Assembly: GCA_905183005.1 (NCBI GenBank)
Contig: CAJJDO010000050.1
Coordinates: 327,851-391,850 of the forward strand
Length of the DNA: 64,000 nt
Reading direction: 5' to 3'
Source of the DNA: Paramecium pentaurelia
Taxonomy: Eukaryota; Ciliophora; Oligohymenophorea; Peniculida; Parameciidae
The notes under the pieces are model-generated. The model was not told the origin of the DNA. It made no database searches and was given only the letters and a program-made list of their open reading frames with translations. A program made the position numbers and the translations under genes. The stretch's first letter is position 1, and each line of letters starts with the position of its first letter. Of the stretch, positions 25,782 to 38,261 are shown piece by piece.

Positions 25782-26598
25782 ATGGACAATGAATAGAATA
25801 ATTATTAGGCATTCGATATTGAGATTGTAGATACTGAACAATAAAAAATAGATCATGCAAGATTAAGTTTCATCAGGAAGGTAAGATATTGCCTAATGAG
25901 GTATTTCTAATAATCTTATTTCAAATTGGATTTAATTTCATTACTACATTGATAGCATATTCTTAAAATCCAATAATTGATTACGTATGCAGCAAACCAT
26001 TCTTATTTTGGATATTTATGGTTGTATTGATATTAGTAATATTTTTGCTAATCAGTTTTTAAAAGTAAGTTTACATGTAAATCAAGATTAGCCAAACAAT
26101 ATCCTTATAATTATATCTGTTATAGTTGTTTTACACTCTCCATCTCATACATATTTTTATATACTACTCATCATTATCCTACATACTCAAATCAGATCAT
26201 TTCATTCATAACATTATAAATTGGCATCATCATATCACTTCTCACCTATTCCTACTTTGTAACATCAGAAATCAATCTAAATAAAGGTTTAATATACATT
26301 ATTATCACTATTGCTCTGTTATTCATTTTCTTATTCTTCTACTTCTAAATGTCCTTGAAATATTTATTAATTTTATCATTCCTCAACATCTTATATGGAG
26401 TGCATATTATAATAGATACACTTCTTATTGTAAATGGAGAAGTAAGAAAATTATAATTATAATTAGAAACATGAATTAGATATAGATGACTATATTATTG
26501 CAGCCTTAATGACACAAGTTGACATTATTGGATTCATTTAAATACTTTTTCAAAAATTGATTTCATAAATATCAAAGATATAAATCAACAGTAACTGA
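25782..26598 (+). CDS. BAX-inhibitor-1/TMBIM family membrane protein
   Basis: The product has 249 residues, with introns at 25881-25900 (20 nt), 26065-26086 (22 nt) and 26442-26466 (25 nt). Seven hydrophobic segments follow a polar N-terminus that ends HARLSFIRK, the usual entry to the first helix of the lifeguard family (R-x-x-FIRKVY). The sixth helix ends with IIIDTLLIVNGE and the tail begins KHELDIDDYIIAALMTQVDII, matching the conserved YDTxxIxG ... HxLSxDDYxxAALxLYxDIIN signature. These proteins act as calcium-leak channels and stress modulators in ER or Golgi membranes. The very short first intron decides the join before helix 1. Confidence 0.85.
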
Positions 26599-26610
26599 TA
26601 ATATAAACAA

Positions 26611-28418
26611 TCATTAATTTCTAGTATACTATTGTTTCCATTCCTCACATTCTCTATTCTTCATCTCTATCTAATATCTCAAAGTTCTATTCTCACTTTC
26701 TAATATTTCAACCTAAGATTCCATTTATCTTTTAATCTATTCAATCTGAGATCTCTTAATTTCTTCCTTTACTTATTCAGATACATCTTATTATTTCTAT
26801 ATCTCAATCAATTTTTATTTTTAACATTCTAAATCCACTTATAATCTTTATATTAATAACTAACTATTAAATTTAGAATTACATTATTCTCATTATTTCT
26901 TAATGCTAATTATCCCTTTTATTATCTACATTCATCAAATTCATTTGATCTCTATTCCAATAATTCAGACAATTAATTTACTTATTCATTTAATTATTCA
27001 ATATCTTAATTTTACTCTTATATATCATTTTCATATTATAATTACAATGAATCATAATCATTTTAAACTTAATTTAATTAAGATGTTGTAGTTTATTAAT
27101 GTTAATTCAAATTTTCTATTGCAATTTATAATTCTTAATTCAATTACTAATTTTATTATAATTGATTTTAAGTTTAATCCAATTATTAATTTAATTTTTA
27201 TATCTCTTACAATAATTTATTAATCTATTATTAATATTCCATTTTCATATCTGAAATTGATTTTCTATATTTTTAATCTAAATCTTAAGTACTCAACTAA
27301 TTCTACTCTTGTAAATTACAATTCTATTCCACTTGTGATTGTATTTCATCTTATAATCCTTATATTAAATCTATTATTATATTATTAATTATTTACTTTA
27401 TTATTCTTATATTTATTGATTCAATATATTATTCTCATATTATAATTAATTAATTCTATCAACTAAACAATCCTTTTCATCTAGAAATTCTTTTTCTTAT
27501 GATTTAATTTATTATTCATTTTATTATATTAATTTATTGACTTCTCTTTTCTTTTCCTCTTAAAGATCTTAATACTTTACTTTTAGAGATTCTAATTATT
27601 AAATTATATTCTTTTCTCCTGTTTTAATATCATTTATTATTTTATCCAATTATATAATTTCTTATTTCTAAAATTCATTGGTTTGATTTCTTCTTATTAA
27701 TTCATCTTATAATTTCTAAATTTAATCATCCATTAATTATAATTATTCTAAATGTGTTTATTATATATCTTATAAATTTTAATTATATTTTTAATCTTTA
27801 TGATATAATTGCATAGAAGCATCCTTGTCCATATTCACTTTTTCATTTTAAAGATACTTTAATTCTTATGAATAATCATTCAATTATTGTTTCTAAATAT
27901 CTATTTATTTATTTAAACGAATTAATTGTGTATCCTTTTCTCTCAATTTACTACTATATTCATCATTTTATTATATAGAATTTTTTAATTCTTTTGTCAA
28001 TTAATCTAAATGTTTCTCATATTCTAACATTGTTTATGTCTAATTAGATGTAATACACTATATTAAATAATTAAATAATACTCTAGTTTCTGCTTATTCA
28101 TATCTACGTTTCCAATTATTGATTTCATGTTATTGTAATTCAACTAAATTCATTAATTTCTTAATCTCAAATTCTGGATTTATAAATGTATTGCTTTGTT
28201 TCATATCCATATCAATACTCTTTTCAAACTTACTAATATAATGGGAGTTCCTTAAACTTTATTAAGATTTCTATAAAGTAGATCCTAAAATTCTAACAAA
28301 TCAAACCTTATTGTAACTCATTGTAATATGGACTTTTAGATTAAGTATTTGGAGATATAGTATTTCTTTATTTAGGTGGTGATGAAGCAACTGGTACTGG
28401 TTTTATAAATTATGACAT
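26611..28418 (-). CDS. long coiled-coil protein
   Basis: The frame encodes 578 residues, with introns at 28285-28306 (22 nt), 27371-27396 (26 nt) and 26860-26882 (23 nt). About 65 N-terminal residues are disordered (MSQFIKPVPVASSPPKQRN). From there to the C-terminus it is an almost unbroken Gln/Glu/Leu/Asn-rich coiled coil. Glutamine, coded mostly by TAA, is unusually abundant. It is probably structural or a tether. It is convergent with the BAX-inhibitor gene, with only 12 bp between the two stop codons. Confidence 0.7.
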
Positions 28419-28747
28419 CTCTTAATATTTCTTCTAACAGACAATTTATAATATTAATCTCATTACATCACTAAACAATTTATTCTTTAATCATATTTAA
28501 ATTTCCCTTCATAAAATTTTTATTTACATAAATGGCATCATTATATATTAATTCTTCATTGTCTACATTTAATTTATAACTTAAACACTTCTTATACTTA
28601 AGAATCTACTGATATCATTCATTTGTAATTTTATAATGTTTATAATGCAAATATAATGTCTCTCTCCTTATCTAATAATGAATAATTTAGATGTATATTT
28701 TATTAATTATAAATATAAGGCAACTGGTATATTAATTTTTTTATTAA
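28419..28747. other. divergent intergenic region
   Basis: This 329-bp gap lies between the start codons of the coiled-coil gene and the small MGCS gene and should hold both promoters. No coding frame or RNA gene seen. Confidence 0.5.
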
Positions 28748-29053
28748 ATGGGTTGTTCGGTAGCGAAATCAACTTAAAAAGAGCTTACCAAATACTAACA
28801 ACATCAGTCACTCAGAGAACCAGAAATTTAAGATTAATCACATGTTATAATACCTAAATCAAGTTCAAAAAATATTCCTCTCTTTGTTTAACCAAATAGT
28901 TGTAGACGCACTTCAGATAATCTCGTTAGATTCAAGACTGAAATAGACTCCAAGGAGAATTTACTCTCTATCAAAAAAAATCCTATTTATCTTAGAAGGG
29001 CCAGTTCAAAAACTTAAGCAGATTAGAGCCATGATATATAAGCTAAAGAATGA
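28748..29053 (+). CDS. small protein with MGC N-terminus (probable dual acylation)
   Basis: This intronless gene encodes 101 residues. It begins MGCSVAKS; Gly2 with Ser/Thr-like residues near position 6 and Cys3 is the classical context for N-myristoylation plus palmitoylation, placing the protein on a membrane. The rest is polar, Ser/Lys/Asn-rich and probably disordered (SSSKNIPLFVQPNSCRR). No domain. G+C content is slightly higher than in flanking DNA, which supports coding. Function unknown. Confidence 0.6.
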
Positions 29054-30622
29054 GAAACAATCGAAATAATCTGATTTCGGTTTTTGTATGATTAACACAT
29101 TTATATTTCAAAATATCTATCAACTCTCTCATCTTCTTTATACATTTTAATCATTATATTAGATTTAATATTAATCATGAATTACTTAATAAATTAATAC
29201 TGAAACTTAATCAAATTGCAATATTTATATTTAATACCTATTCATATCGCAAAATATAAATTTAAACTTAAAAATAATTATTATATCAAATATTGAATTA
29301 GTATTAATCTTAATATTACAAAAGCTATAAAATAAATTGATATTTTCATTAAATAGTTCCCTTTCTAATTAAATAATAATTATAAATTATTATTTTTTCT
29401 CTTTATAATTATAATATATTTTATAATTAAGTAAATTATATGTGTATTAGATTAATTAAAATAATCATCATTCTTTAGTTTTAAGCAAATCTTATCAGAA
29501 AACTCTTTTAAAAAGAATTAAAAAGTATAGAAATCTATTCATAATAATCAAGAGGTGTTTTATAAGAATAACATACTATTCTTTTTTATTTCGAACCTTC
29601 ATTTCTAATAATACTAAGATAAAAAATAACTAAGATGATTATAATGTTAAAAAAATGTAAAAAAAAAGATAAAATAATCAAAAAAGCCTAAAATTAAATA
29701 ATTTTTAATTATTTGAAAGAAACCTCTTTAGATAAAAATTGAAAGAAAATCTTAAATTTTATTAAATAGATAATAAAGAATTATTAAATATTATTTTTAA
29801 ATTAGGTTTCAAGACTAAAGGATGATGTTATATTTTAACCAGTTTTTTTTAATCACTTTTTAATAATATCATCATTTTTTGATTTAAATAAAATATTGGA
29901 ATATATTTATTTTAGTTAGTTTTAACAGATTTTAATAGTTATAAATAAAATAAGATTCCTGGAAACATGAAGCTAAATAAATTAATAATAAAATTATTAT
30001 TCTTAATATATTTATTATAACAAACCAAATAAATTTAGAATTATGACTTCAAAAACTTAAAGTAAATAAAAACTAAATTAATAGATTTACTCAAAACTTC
30101 ATTAAAATTAGTAAAAGTAGAGCAATTACTCTTATGGTAATAGAATTATGAGAATACTAATGAGAAATGAGGAAAAAAAGATTGATTACAATTATACAAC
30201 AATATCAATGAAGAAAATATTAGATAATATTAATTTTGAAGTACAAACATTTTCTATATTATTCTTGAATAATATTTATAAAATTAAAAAATATTATATT
30301 AAAATAACGTCATCAAGAATATCTATTTATATAAATACTGAATAAAATGATTTTATTAATAATTTTGAATAGGTTCTTTATTAATTATTCAAAATCATAG
30401 CTTAAACTCTCAAGCTACAAAATAAATATAAATTTTGAAATATTCTTACCTATCATACCTAAATAAAACACAGAAGTTATATTATAAATTTGATAAAAAA
30501 ATTTAGTGTAATGAAACAAAATTGAAACTAATGAAAAATTTGTACAAATAAACAGATCTAATAAATATGTATAGTTTAAGTTTTTTTGTCGCATCTAATT
30601 TTCTTTAATTATATTTTAATTT
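29054..30622. other. 1.57 kb gene-poor stretch with a possible small secreted ORF
   Basis: This is the longest stretch without a convincing gene. It is extremely AT-rich with many T and A runs. A 68-codon plus-strand frame at 29967-30170 starts like a signal peptide (MKLNKLIIKLLFLIYLLQQT) but has no recognisable body. Another open run at 30148-30345 overlaps it in a different frame. These may be remnants of a decayed gene. No tRNA or other RNA gene seen. Confidence 0.4.
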
Positions 30623-33402
30623 ATGGGCTGTGGGTCATCCTAAACAGAAGCTCCTGAGTTATAAAAAGGACACCATTCTTAAAAAACCAATATTTCTTCC
30701 CCTGATTCTGAATTAGCTGATAAATAAAAGCTTTATTAAAGAGGTACAATAGATTATTTTAGCTTTAGGAAACTATTTACTCAAAAAAGGAAAGTATGAT
30801 TAAGCTATCAATTTATTTGACAGAGTCTTAGAAATTGATCCAGAATTTGCTGATGCATATTATTCAAAAGGTAACTTATTATATAATTTAGCAATTGTGG
30901 CTTTTGAATAAAATAAAATAGAAGATGCTTAAAATCTACTTTAAATAACCTTAGAAAAACAACCTGATCATGTTTATGCTTTAAATGAAGCAGGTTTTTT
31001 TTCATAACCATTTTAGGGTGCTTAATGATAAAATAACGAAAATTTACAGAAGCCTTAGATTATCTAGAAAAAGCCTTTGCAAAACAATAAAACTTCTCAG
31101 AAGTGAATTATAGTTTAGGTACATATAGATTAATTCTTTGTTAAGCTTATGCATTATCTAAATTAAATCGAAAAGAAGAGTCTTTAAAATATTATGATTT
31201 AGCCATTTAAGAGGACGCATAGCAAAAACATTTTTATATCAATAAGGCCACCACTTTGATTGAATTAAATAAACATGAAGAAGCTCTTAAATGTGTATCT
31301 GAAGCATTAAAATTAGATTCAAATTATATTGAAGCATTAATAACATAAGGTACAATATTTAATACAAAAACAAAGGGAATATATATAAAACTACATAGTA
31401 ATATGAGAAAATGTATGGTGTATGCTTGGCAATATTGAAATTAGATAATGAAAATAAGTTGGTTCTCTAAATGAAATAAGAAGCTGAAAAAAATTTAAAT
31501 ATTTAAATAACTGATTAACAAACTAGTACTATTATTTCAATAGAAGATAAGTTAATTTTAGGTATTGTTTATATAATATAGTAAAGCTGAAAATTTACTA
31601 TCAGAAAAATAATTTATACAAGCAAGAAAAGTTGTTGATTAAATTCTTCTGAAAGATCCTTTGCATTATTAATCCCTTAGATTAAAGACTAAGATTTAAG
31701 TTGAATAAGGATAATATGGTGATGCTTTGGCTAGTTTAAATAAGATGTTAAATGAATAACCAAAAGATATTGATGTTTTAAAAGAGAAAGGTAAATTTAA
31801 TATATGAATATCTTAAAGCGTTTGTATTAGAAAAGTTGAAAAGATTAGAAGATGCTTTATAATGTCATAATTAAATCATAGAGGAAGAAACAAATTAAAC
31901 AAAAAATGAAAAAAAAGGTATAGATTTATAAATAATTTTAGCTAATATTTATATGAAACTTGGAAAAGTCAAAGAAGCATCAGAAATATTTGAAAGTTTG
32001 AATATAAAACCAAATTTGGATGATCCATAAACATATATTTTTAAGGGTAATATTATAAAAAAGATAAAATTAGGAAAGTTATTATTATCATAAGAGAAAT
32101 TTGAAGAAGGAATGAGTTTATTATAAGAAGGACTTGAAAAGAATAAGAATAATATAGAAATTATGTAATTACTTGCTTAGTTTTATAAAGCAAAAAAAAA
32201 TGAAAAAGAAGCTTTAAATATTCATAAATAAGTTTTAGAGATTGATAAAAATAATGATTGTTCTAATTTTGAAAAAGGTAATATTTATAAAATAATTTAG
32301 GTGTGATTTATTGTGATTAGAATTTATATAAAAAAGCATTAGAATCTTTTAAGAAAATAAAACAATTGGATTTTAATGAGTTATGTTATTTTTACTTTGG
32401 ATTATGTTATTATAAAATTGAAGATTATAAAAATGCTATCAAAAATTTATCTAATTATGTTAAATTGGGAAGGACAAAATTAGAGGAAACCTATTTTATG
32501 GTAATATATAAAATTTATGTATTTTATAGTTAGGTGGTGCTAATTTGTTTTAATTAAAATATGATGAAGCAGAAGAAAATTATTTAAATTGTATAAAGTA
32601 GAATCCAAATAATTCTGAAGCTCATTATTAATTAGGAAATGTTTTTAAATAAGATAAATAAATTGAAGAAGCTAAAAAATATTATGAATTAGCTCATAAT
32701 ATTGAACCATATAATGAAATATACAAATAGACTTATGGTATAATTATATTTATATTAAAAGAAACTTTTATAAATGAAAAAAACTATTTAGTTGATTATA
32801 GCAATAGTTTATTATTTACTATATCTACATTTATTGGAATATGTTAATTAAATCAAAAATAACAAGATTATGATTAATAAAAGATTGAGAAATATTTGAA
32901 CATTTTACTTCTTTTAGAAACTCATTAAAAAAAAAGATTCAATTCTATTGAAAATCATTTTGAATAAATAAAATAATTAATAGCCAAATCATATGATATG
33001 TAATATACAGTTATAGATGATACTTTATTTCCAATAATGTAATATTGGCATAATTAAAAAATATGTAAAAAGAAGAAAGATGTTAATGATTTTGTAAATT
33101 CAATTATTAATGCAGTTAAATTATTAGTAAATATAAATAGTGAAAAGATACTTAATGTAATTAATAGTGAAAGAACTTTGAATAATAAATATTGTATTGA
33201 ATTTGCTGAAAAAATCTAACATGAATCATATTAAAAAAGAAGTGGATGTTTAGGTTTGATTGATGGTATAAAAATACTTGGATTTCTATTAAAATATCAT
33301 AAGGATTTTACTAAAGATCGAATGGTCTTTTAAGAACTTATTGCTACAAAATATTAAATAGAAGAAATATAGATATTTCATGAATCCTACTTTAAGTAAT
33401 GA
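30623..33402 (+). CDS. N-acylated TPR-repeat protein
   Basis: The product has 827 residues in 13 exons. The 12 introns are 19-29 nt (296 nt in total); removing them leaves exactly 828 codons. The N-terminus MGCGSSQ predicts myristoylation and palmitoylation. From residue 45 to about 590 the protein is a series of tetratricopeptide repeats, for example YDQAINLFDRVLEIDPEFADAY. The last 200 residues are a different helical domain with Lys-rich patches and no family I know. TPR arrays bind partner proteins, so a membrane-anchored scaffold is likely. Eleven of the twelve introns fall after the first base of a codon. Confidence 0.8.
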
Positions 33403-33484
33403 GATTATGAGAACTTCTTTATAAATATTAAATATATTCATATATTATTCTAAATTTTTAAAATAAATATATAAGAATATAAAA

Positions 33485-35737
33485 TCATTTGCTTTCGAGA
33501 TATTACTCATTTCGTTTTAAGTATTATAAAATTTAATTTTCATCTGTGTATTCCATAGCTTATAAATAGCCTTCATAAGTGAAGTTTTCTTTATCATACA
33601 TTAATATAGGCAATTCAAAAATAATTAAAGAAGCTTAAGCTTATATTTGAAGTCTTAACCATTCTAAAGTTTATTTAGGTAATCCTTTTTTATCTTTAAT
33701 ATTCTAATATATTTATCCATGAAAATAAGTATAACATATATCTTTAATATCATCATCAATAAAATCATTTAAAAACCATTCAACTTTATCTTTTCTATTT
33801 TTATCTAATTTATCAGCTTTTGCTTTTGCTGTATTAAGTAATAAATTTAATTCATTTTAAACTTATTAATTATCTTATTTAACTTTATTGCAATAATTTT
33901 AAAATTCAAAACAAGATGTAATATAATCCCATTCATCTAAACCAAATGAATTAACTTTAGATTCTAATAATATTTCAATTTCTTTTCTTAATTATAACAT
34001 TCTCTTAAAAACTAAAAATAAAGGAATAACCCAGAAATTTTATAGACCATTAAAAAAAGTGAGACATTTTGCAACTGTTTAACCAATAATATTAAGTGCA
34101 TCCAAAGAACGATTATATTTCTAAGAAAATAGACTCAATTATTAAGTTGATCTTTTTATTAATTATATGTAATTCTCAGCATTACTAATTCTACTTTCAT
34201 CTAAATTATGTTTTTACTATTAATTATCTTCCAAATCAGAACTATAAATAGCTTTGTATTATTCCATAGCATTTTCTGATTATTTATATAATTATTATAA
34301 TTCATCTTAGTTTTTAGATTCTTTACTATAAACAACTTATTATTATCTATTTTAATCTGATTTTTAATTTTAAGATGATGAACTAAATCTTTATTTTGCT
34401 TACATTTTAATAGTATTACCTTAAACTGATGATATTCTCGCTCTAATTTTATCATAAAAGAATTCATTTTTTGTGAATGATTATGAAATCTATTTTTAAG
34501 AACCTTATTAATGTATTAATTCTTAACTATTATCATTTATTTTTCTAGATGAATCATATCCTGTATAAATTGTTGTATTTTAGGTCTAATTCCTAAAACT
34601 CTTTACTCCAGTATTACTATTATTTTATGATTTAATTTAAGGCTTTGGAAGTAGTTTAGTAGATGAAAAGAAGTTATTAAATTTATTACTACTATAAGTT
34701 TAAATCATTTAACGACTTTAATGAGATGATGACTTTTATCTACTCTATACTGATTAATATCTATTCCCAACTACATTTCTAACATTCTCTTAATGCATTT
34801 TCTACATATTACTAATCTTAGTTATCAAAGATTAATTTAATAAATTTTATTCAGATATCTTTTAATTCTTATTACAACTAGGTTATTATACCAAATTTAT
34901 AAGAGAATTAGAATCATCTCTACTACTTATTCTTGATGATGATCTACATTTCACTTCCATTCTATTTAATCTTATTTAAAAATCTTTTAATATCTACTTA
35001 CATGCATTATCTTCTCTAAATGCTGAATGATATGGAATTTAATGCCATGGAATTGGATTTTCAGGATTCAAGAGTGATGTAATTAAATTTTACACTGTTG
35101 GTTTCTTATTAGAAATTAAAGATCCTATATCTAAACGACCTCCTTGCAACCAGTCTGATATATGTCTATGTACTTCATTAAGTATATATGTTCCTTATGT
35201 CATTACCAAATAGAGTATGCCAAGAGACCATTAATATGATGATCTACAAGGTTTTCCTTTCAATATTAATGGATTCCAATAGACACAATAATTTTCTTGT
35301 CTCTTTTTTAAACCGAAATCTAAAATTACTATTGAATCACCATTCTTAACAATATTTTCAATTGTGCAATCTCTAGGGGAAAAACCTTAATATAGATCAT
35401 ATCCAAAGTAAATCAACAAGAGTTTCGACAAGTCACCATTAATCAGAAGCCATTATGAAACATTCTCTATTATCAAATCTGTATATGTATTCGTTCTTAC
35501 AATCTACAAAATTGAAGGCAAGAGACCAATTTATGGTTTGAGCAACTTTGTCTCTGCATGAGGTTTAATTCTATGATAAGATTCCAAAAATGCTAATTCT
35601 TCATCTAAAAACCTTGTGTCATTCCATCGAGCAATAACTACTTATTCATCTGTTAACTTCAATCTACCCTTTAATGCAGACCATTATTCACATTACCAAA
35701 TTGGAAATGTTATTGTATAAGGATGATTGGATTTCAT
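33485..35737 (-). CDS. degenerate protein-kinase-like protein with long helical tail
   Basis: An intronless gene of 750 residues. Residues 1-250 keep the kinase C-lobe pattern: GFSPRDCTIENIV (compare HRDLKPEN), VILDFGLKKR (DFG motif) and YQWSLGILYLVM (compare DVWSLGVxLY). The glycine loop is not visible, the VAIK-like position reads VVIARW without lysine, and the catalytic-loop lysine is replaced. It is therefore probably a pseudokinase or a very diverged ULK-like kinase. Residues 250-520 are Ser/Asn/Gln-rich and disordered. The last 200 residues are helical (LRKEIEILLESKVNSFGL). Confidence 0.65.
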
Positions 35738-36292
35738 TTATTTTATAATAAATTATTTTGTTTGAATTAATATATAATATATAATTCAATATTGATAGCA
35801 ATATTAGAGTCATCTTAAGTTTCAAATACAGAAAACTCTATTTGATATTAAAAATAATATACTATTTTAAATAATTTTTATAATTATTATCATATTTTTA
35901 GATAAATTAAATAAGGAAATAAAAGAATATTATTATTTCTTCATTATTAATCTACATAAATATTATACTTTATTCATTTTATTTTTGTGTTTTATTATTT
36001 AGTCATTTTATTAATATTCATATATATTTGAGTATAGTTAATTAGTTACAAATTTTTTATTTTTTAGAATTTCATACTAAGAAGTTGGAATTTCAAAAAT
36101 ATTGTATTTTTTATTTAATTTATTTTTGATATATTTTTAAATATAAGAATAAGTTTCTAACTCATCATCTGTCTTAACAAAATAATTAGTTTTATAAGTC
36201 AAATGCTATCTATAATTCAGTCCTGACATTTCTAGTCATTCATTATTTAAACATAATTAATTAGTCTCTTTTTAAATTATTTTTTATAAAAT
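35738..36292. other. divergent intergenic region
   Basis: This 555-bp AT-rich region lies between the start codons of the kinase-like gene and the next small gene. I see nothing beyond presumed promoters. Confidence 0.5.
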
Positions 36293-36670
36293 ATGGGTGC
36301 CACATGCAAGTTTAGAGAAAGAGAAAAAGATATTATATCTCAAGAATCGCTATCAAGTTTACCAAACTTAAACTCTGAGCCAGATGCATAAACTAACTTA
36401 AAATATAAGGTATACGGTAAAAGTAAGAATTCCAGAAATGTTGCTAATACTCCTGAAAATATGGAAAGGCCTCATTTTTTTATAATATATCCAAGAAATT
36501 AAAATTAACGAAATGATTTAATACTACAACTCTAAGACCTTAATCGCAATAACAATTATTATATTGAAGAATACTCTTAAATGACAAGTTAATCAATAGA
36601 ATCTAAATATGAAAGTAATTTTTCATTGAATGAAGTATCTGAAGGATCTTTCAATGTTTTTCGTATATGA
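36293..36670 (+). CDS. small protein with MGATC N-terminus, function unknown
   Basis: This intronless gene encodes 125 residues starting MGATCKFRERE. Gly2 and Cys5 with a following basic patch fit myristoylation plus palmitoylation. The body is polar and acidic-to-basic mixed with no domain (SLSSLPNLNSEPDAQ, RPHFFIIYPRNQNQRNDL). The codon pattern is clearly richer in G+C than the flanks. Confidence 0.55.
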
Positions 36671-37553
36671 ATGTACAATATTAGACAATGAAATTAGCTA
36701 TGAATAAATGATGTAATCAGTTTTATTATCATAAATAACATTTTGTATTTTTTTTTTTCTGTTGTTATCAAAATATCAAATTAAGCTCAAAAAATTGTGT
36801 TCAGTTCTTCAGATTGTTATTAAAGATATAATATTTTTTAAGAATCAATTAAAAAATAATAGTTTTGGATACAATCATGCTGATTTTCTTATCTAAAACT
36901 ATTTTTTAAAATCAATTCAGCTATGGTTTATTTATTACTTTACAATGAGAAATTACATATATTATCTTAAAAGAATATCATTTAAATTTATTATATAATT
37001 AGGATTTTTTTCTATTATCTTTGAGATTATTTCTAGTACAATAATTTATCAGTTATATTCAATTTAATTTAAAATAAATTGAATTAATAAAATTTAAATA
37101 AGAAACTTGAAACTTAAAACTCGAAAACTTGATCACTTTATGAAAATTGATACAAATACAAGTTTCTTAAGTATAATTTAATAATCTAATAATCTTAAAA
37201 AATTATTTAATTATAATTAATTAATTTAATTAATAAAGGTGATTACATTCAATTATTGATTATTTCAATTTTGGATTTTTCTTTATCCATATATTATATG
37301 AAATACCTTTAAGATTATACACTATACAATATAAGAGTTATCTCATTTATTCTTATTTATTTTCCTTTTAGTAATGTCAATTGTGTTTATAAGACTAACC
37401 CTACCATTTGATAAATAAAAATATAAATTATATATGTTATTGATATCTATAGTAAAAATTTAATATAATTCTAAATATCAAAAAATATTAGGAAAAAATA
37501 TAGTAATAATATATTTTTATACAATAAATAAATAATTTGAAGTTTAAGTCATA
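36671..37553. other. gene-poor 0.88 kb stretch
   Basis: This AT-rich DNA lies between two plus-strand genes. It contains a T run near 36751 and an imperfect inverted repeat (arms about 36850-36869 and 36892-36910). No coding-like frame and no RNA gene seen. Confidence 0.5.
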
Positions 37554-38230
37554 ATGAAAATAGTATGTTTATAAAAAGATCAATTCTTAAATATTACTTT
37601 ATCTTTATCAAAACATAAATAGATTTTGTTTAATATCTAATATATTAATATTTTATAAGATGATACTTTTGAGATATATTTAATATCTTAAGAAGTTGAA
37701 TGTACTTTAATTGTGAATTAAGTTAAGCTCTATTTATTAGTTAGTGTTTATAAATTGTAAAAAAATATTAAAAAATGGATTAATTTTAGACAAGTGAAGG
37801 CAAGCTCTTATATATTACATACAATTTATATAAATCTAATCGTATTGGAATAGAGTAAAAAAATGAAATAAAAGGTGAGATATATAAGTAAATCATAGAT
37901 ATGTTAATAGCAAAAGATTTTAGAATATAATAAGTGATGTAAGAAATCAAGAATGAAACTAATATACAAAAAATTGAAAGGATGTTAGAAAATATTAATG
38001 TATCATAATTTGTTGAACATTAGCCAGAGGAACATAGTCCAAGAGATATTGATGACAATTTAAGTCATACTTATAAATAAAAAAGACCAAAGCTCTTTAA
38101 ATTCTAAAAATCCAATTTCTCAAAATTTATAGAAGCTAAAGCAAATGAAGATACTGATACTTTCTCATCATCCAATAAGTAATTAGAATTCAGATAAAGA
38201 TTATATTCATTAGCAGCTGATTCTTGTTGA
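37554..38230 (+). CDS. unassigned 217-residue protein
   Basis: There is one 23-nt intron near 37728-37750; splicing to its second AG (after GTTAG) gives a continuous 218-codon frame. The N-terminal 80 residues alternate hydrophobic and polar residues like a small alpha/beta fold (MKIVCLQKDQFLNITLSL ... ILQDDTFEIYLISQEVE). The second half is helical, then Lys/Ser-rich, ending SLAADSC. No family recognised. It is convergent with the next gene (31 bp between stops). Confidence 0.55.
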
Positions 38231-38261
38231 TTTTATAATATTAAAAATATGAATAATTTGT

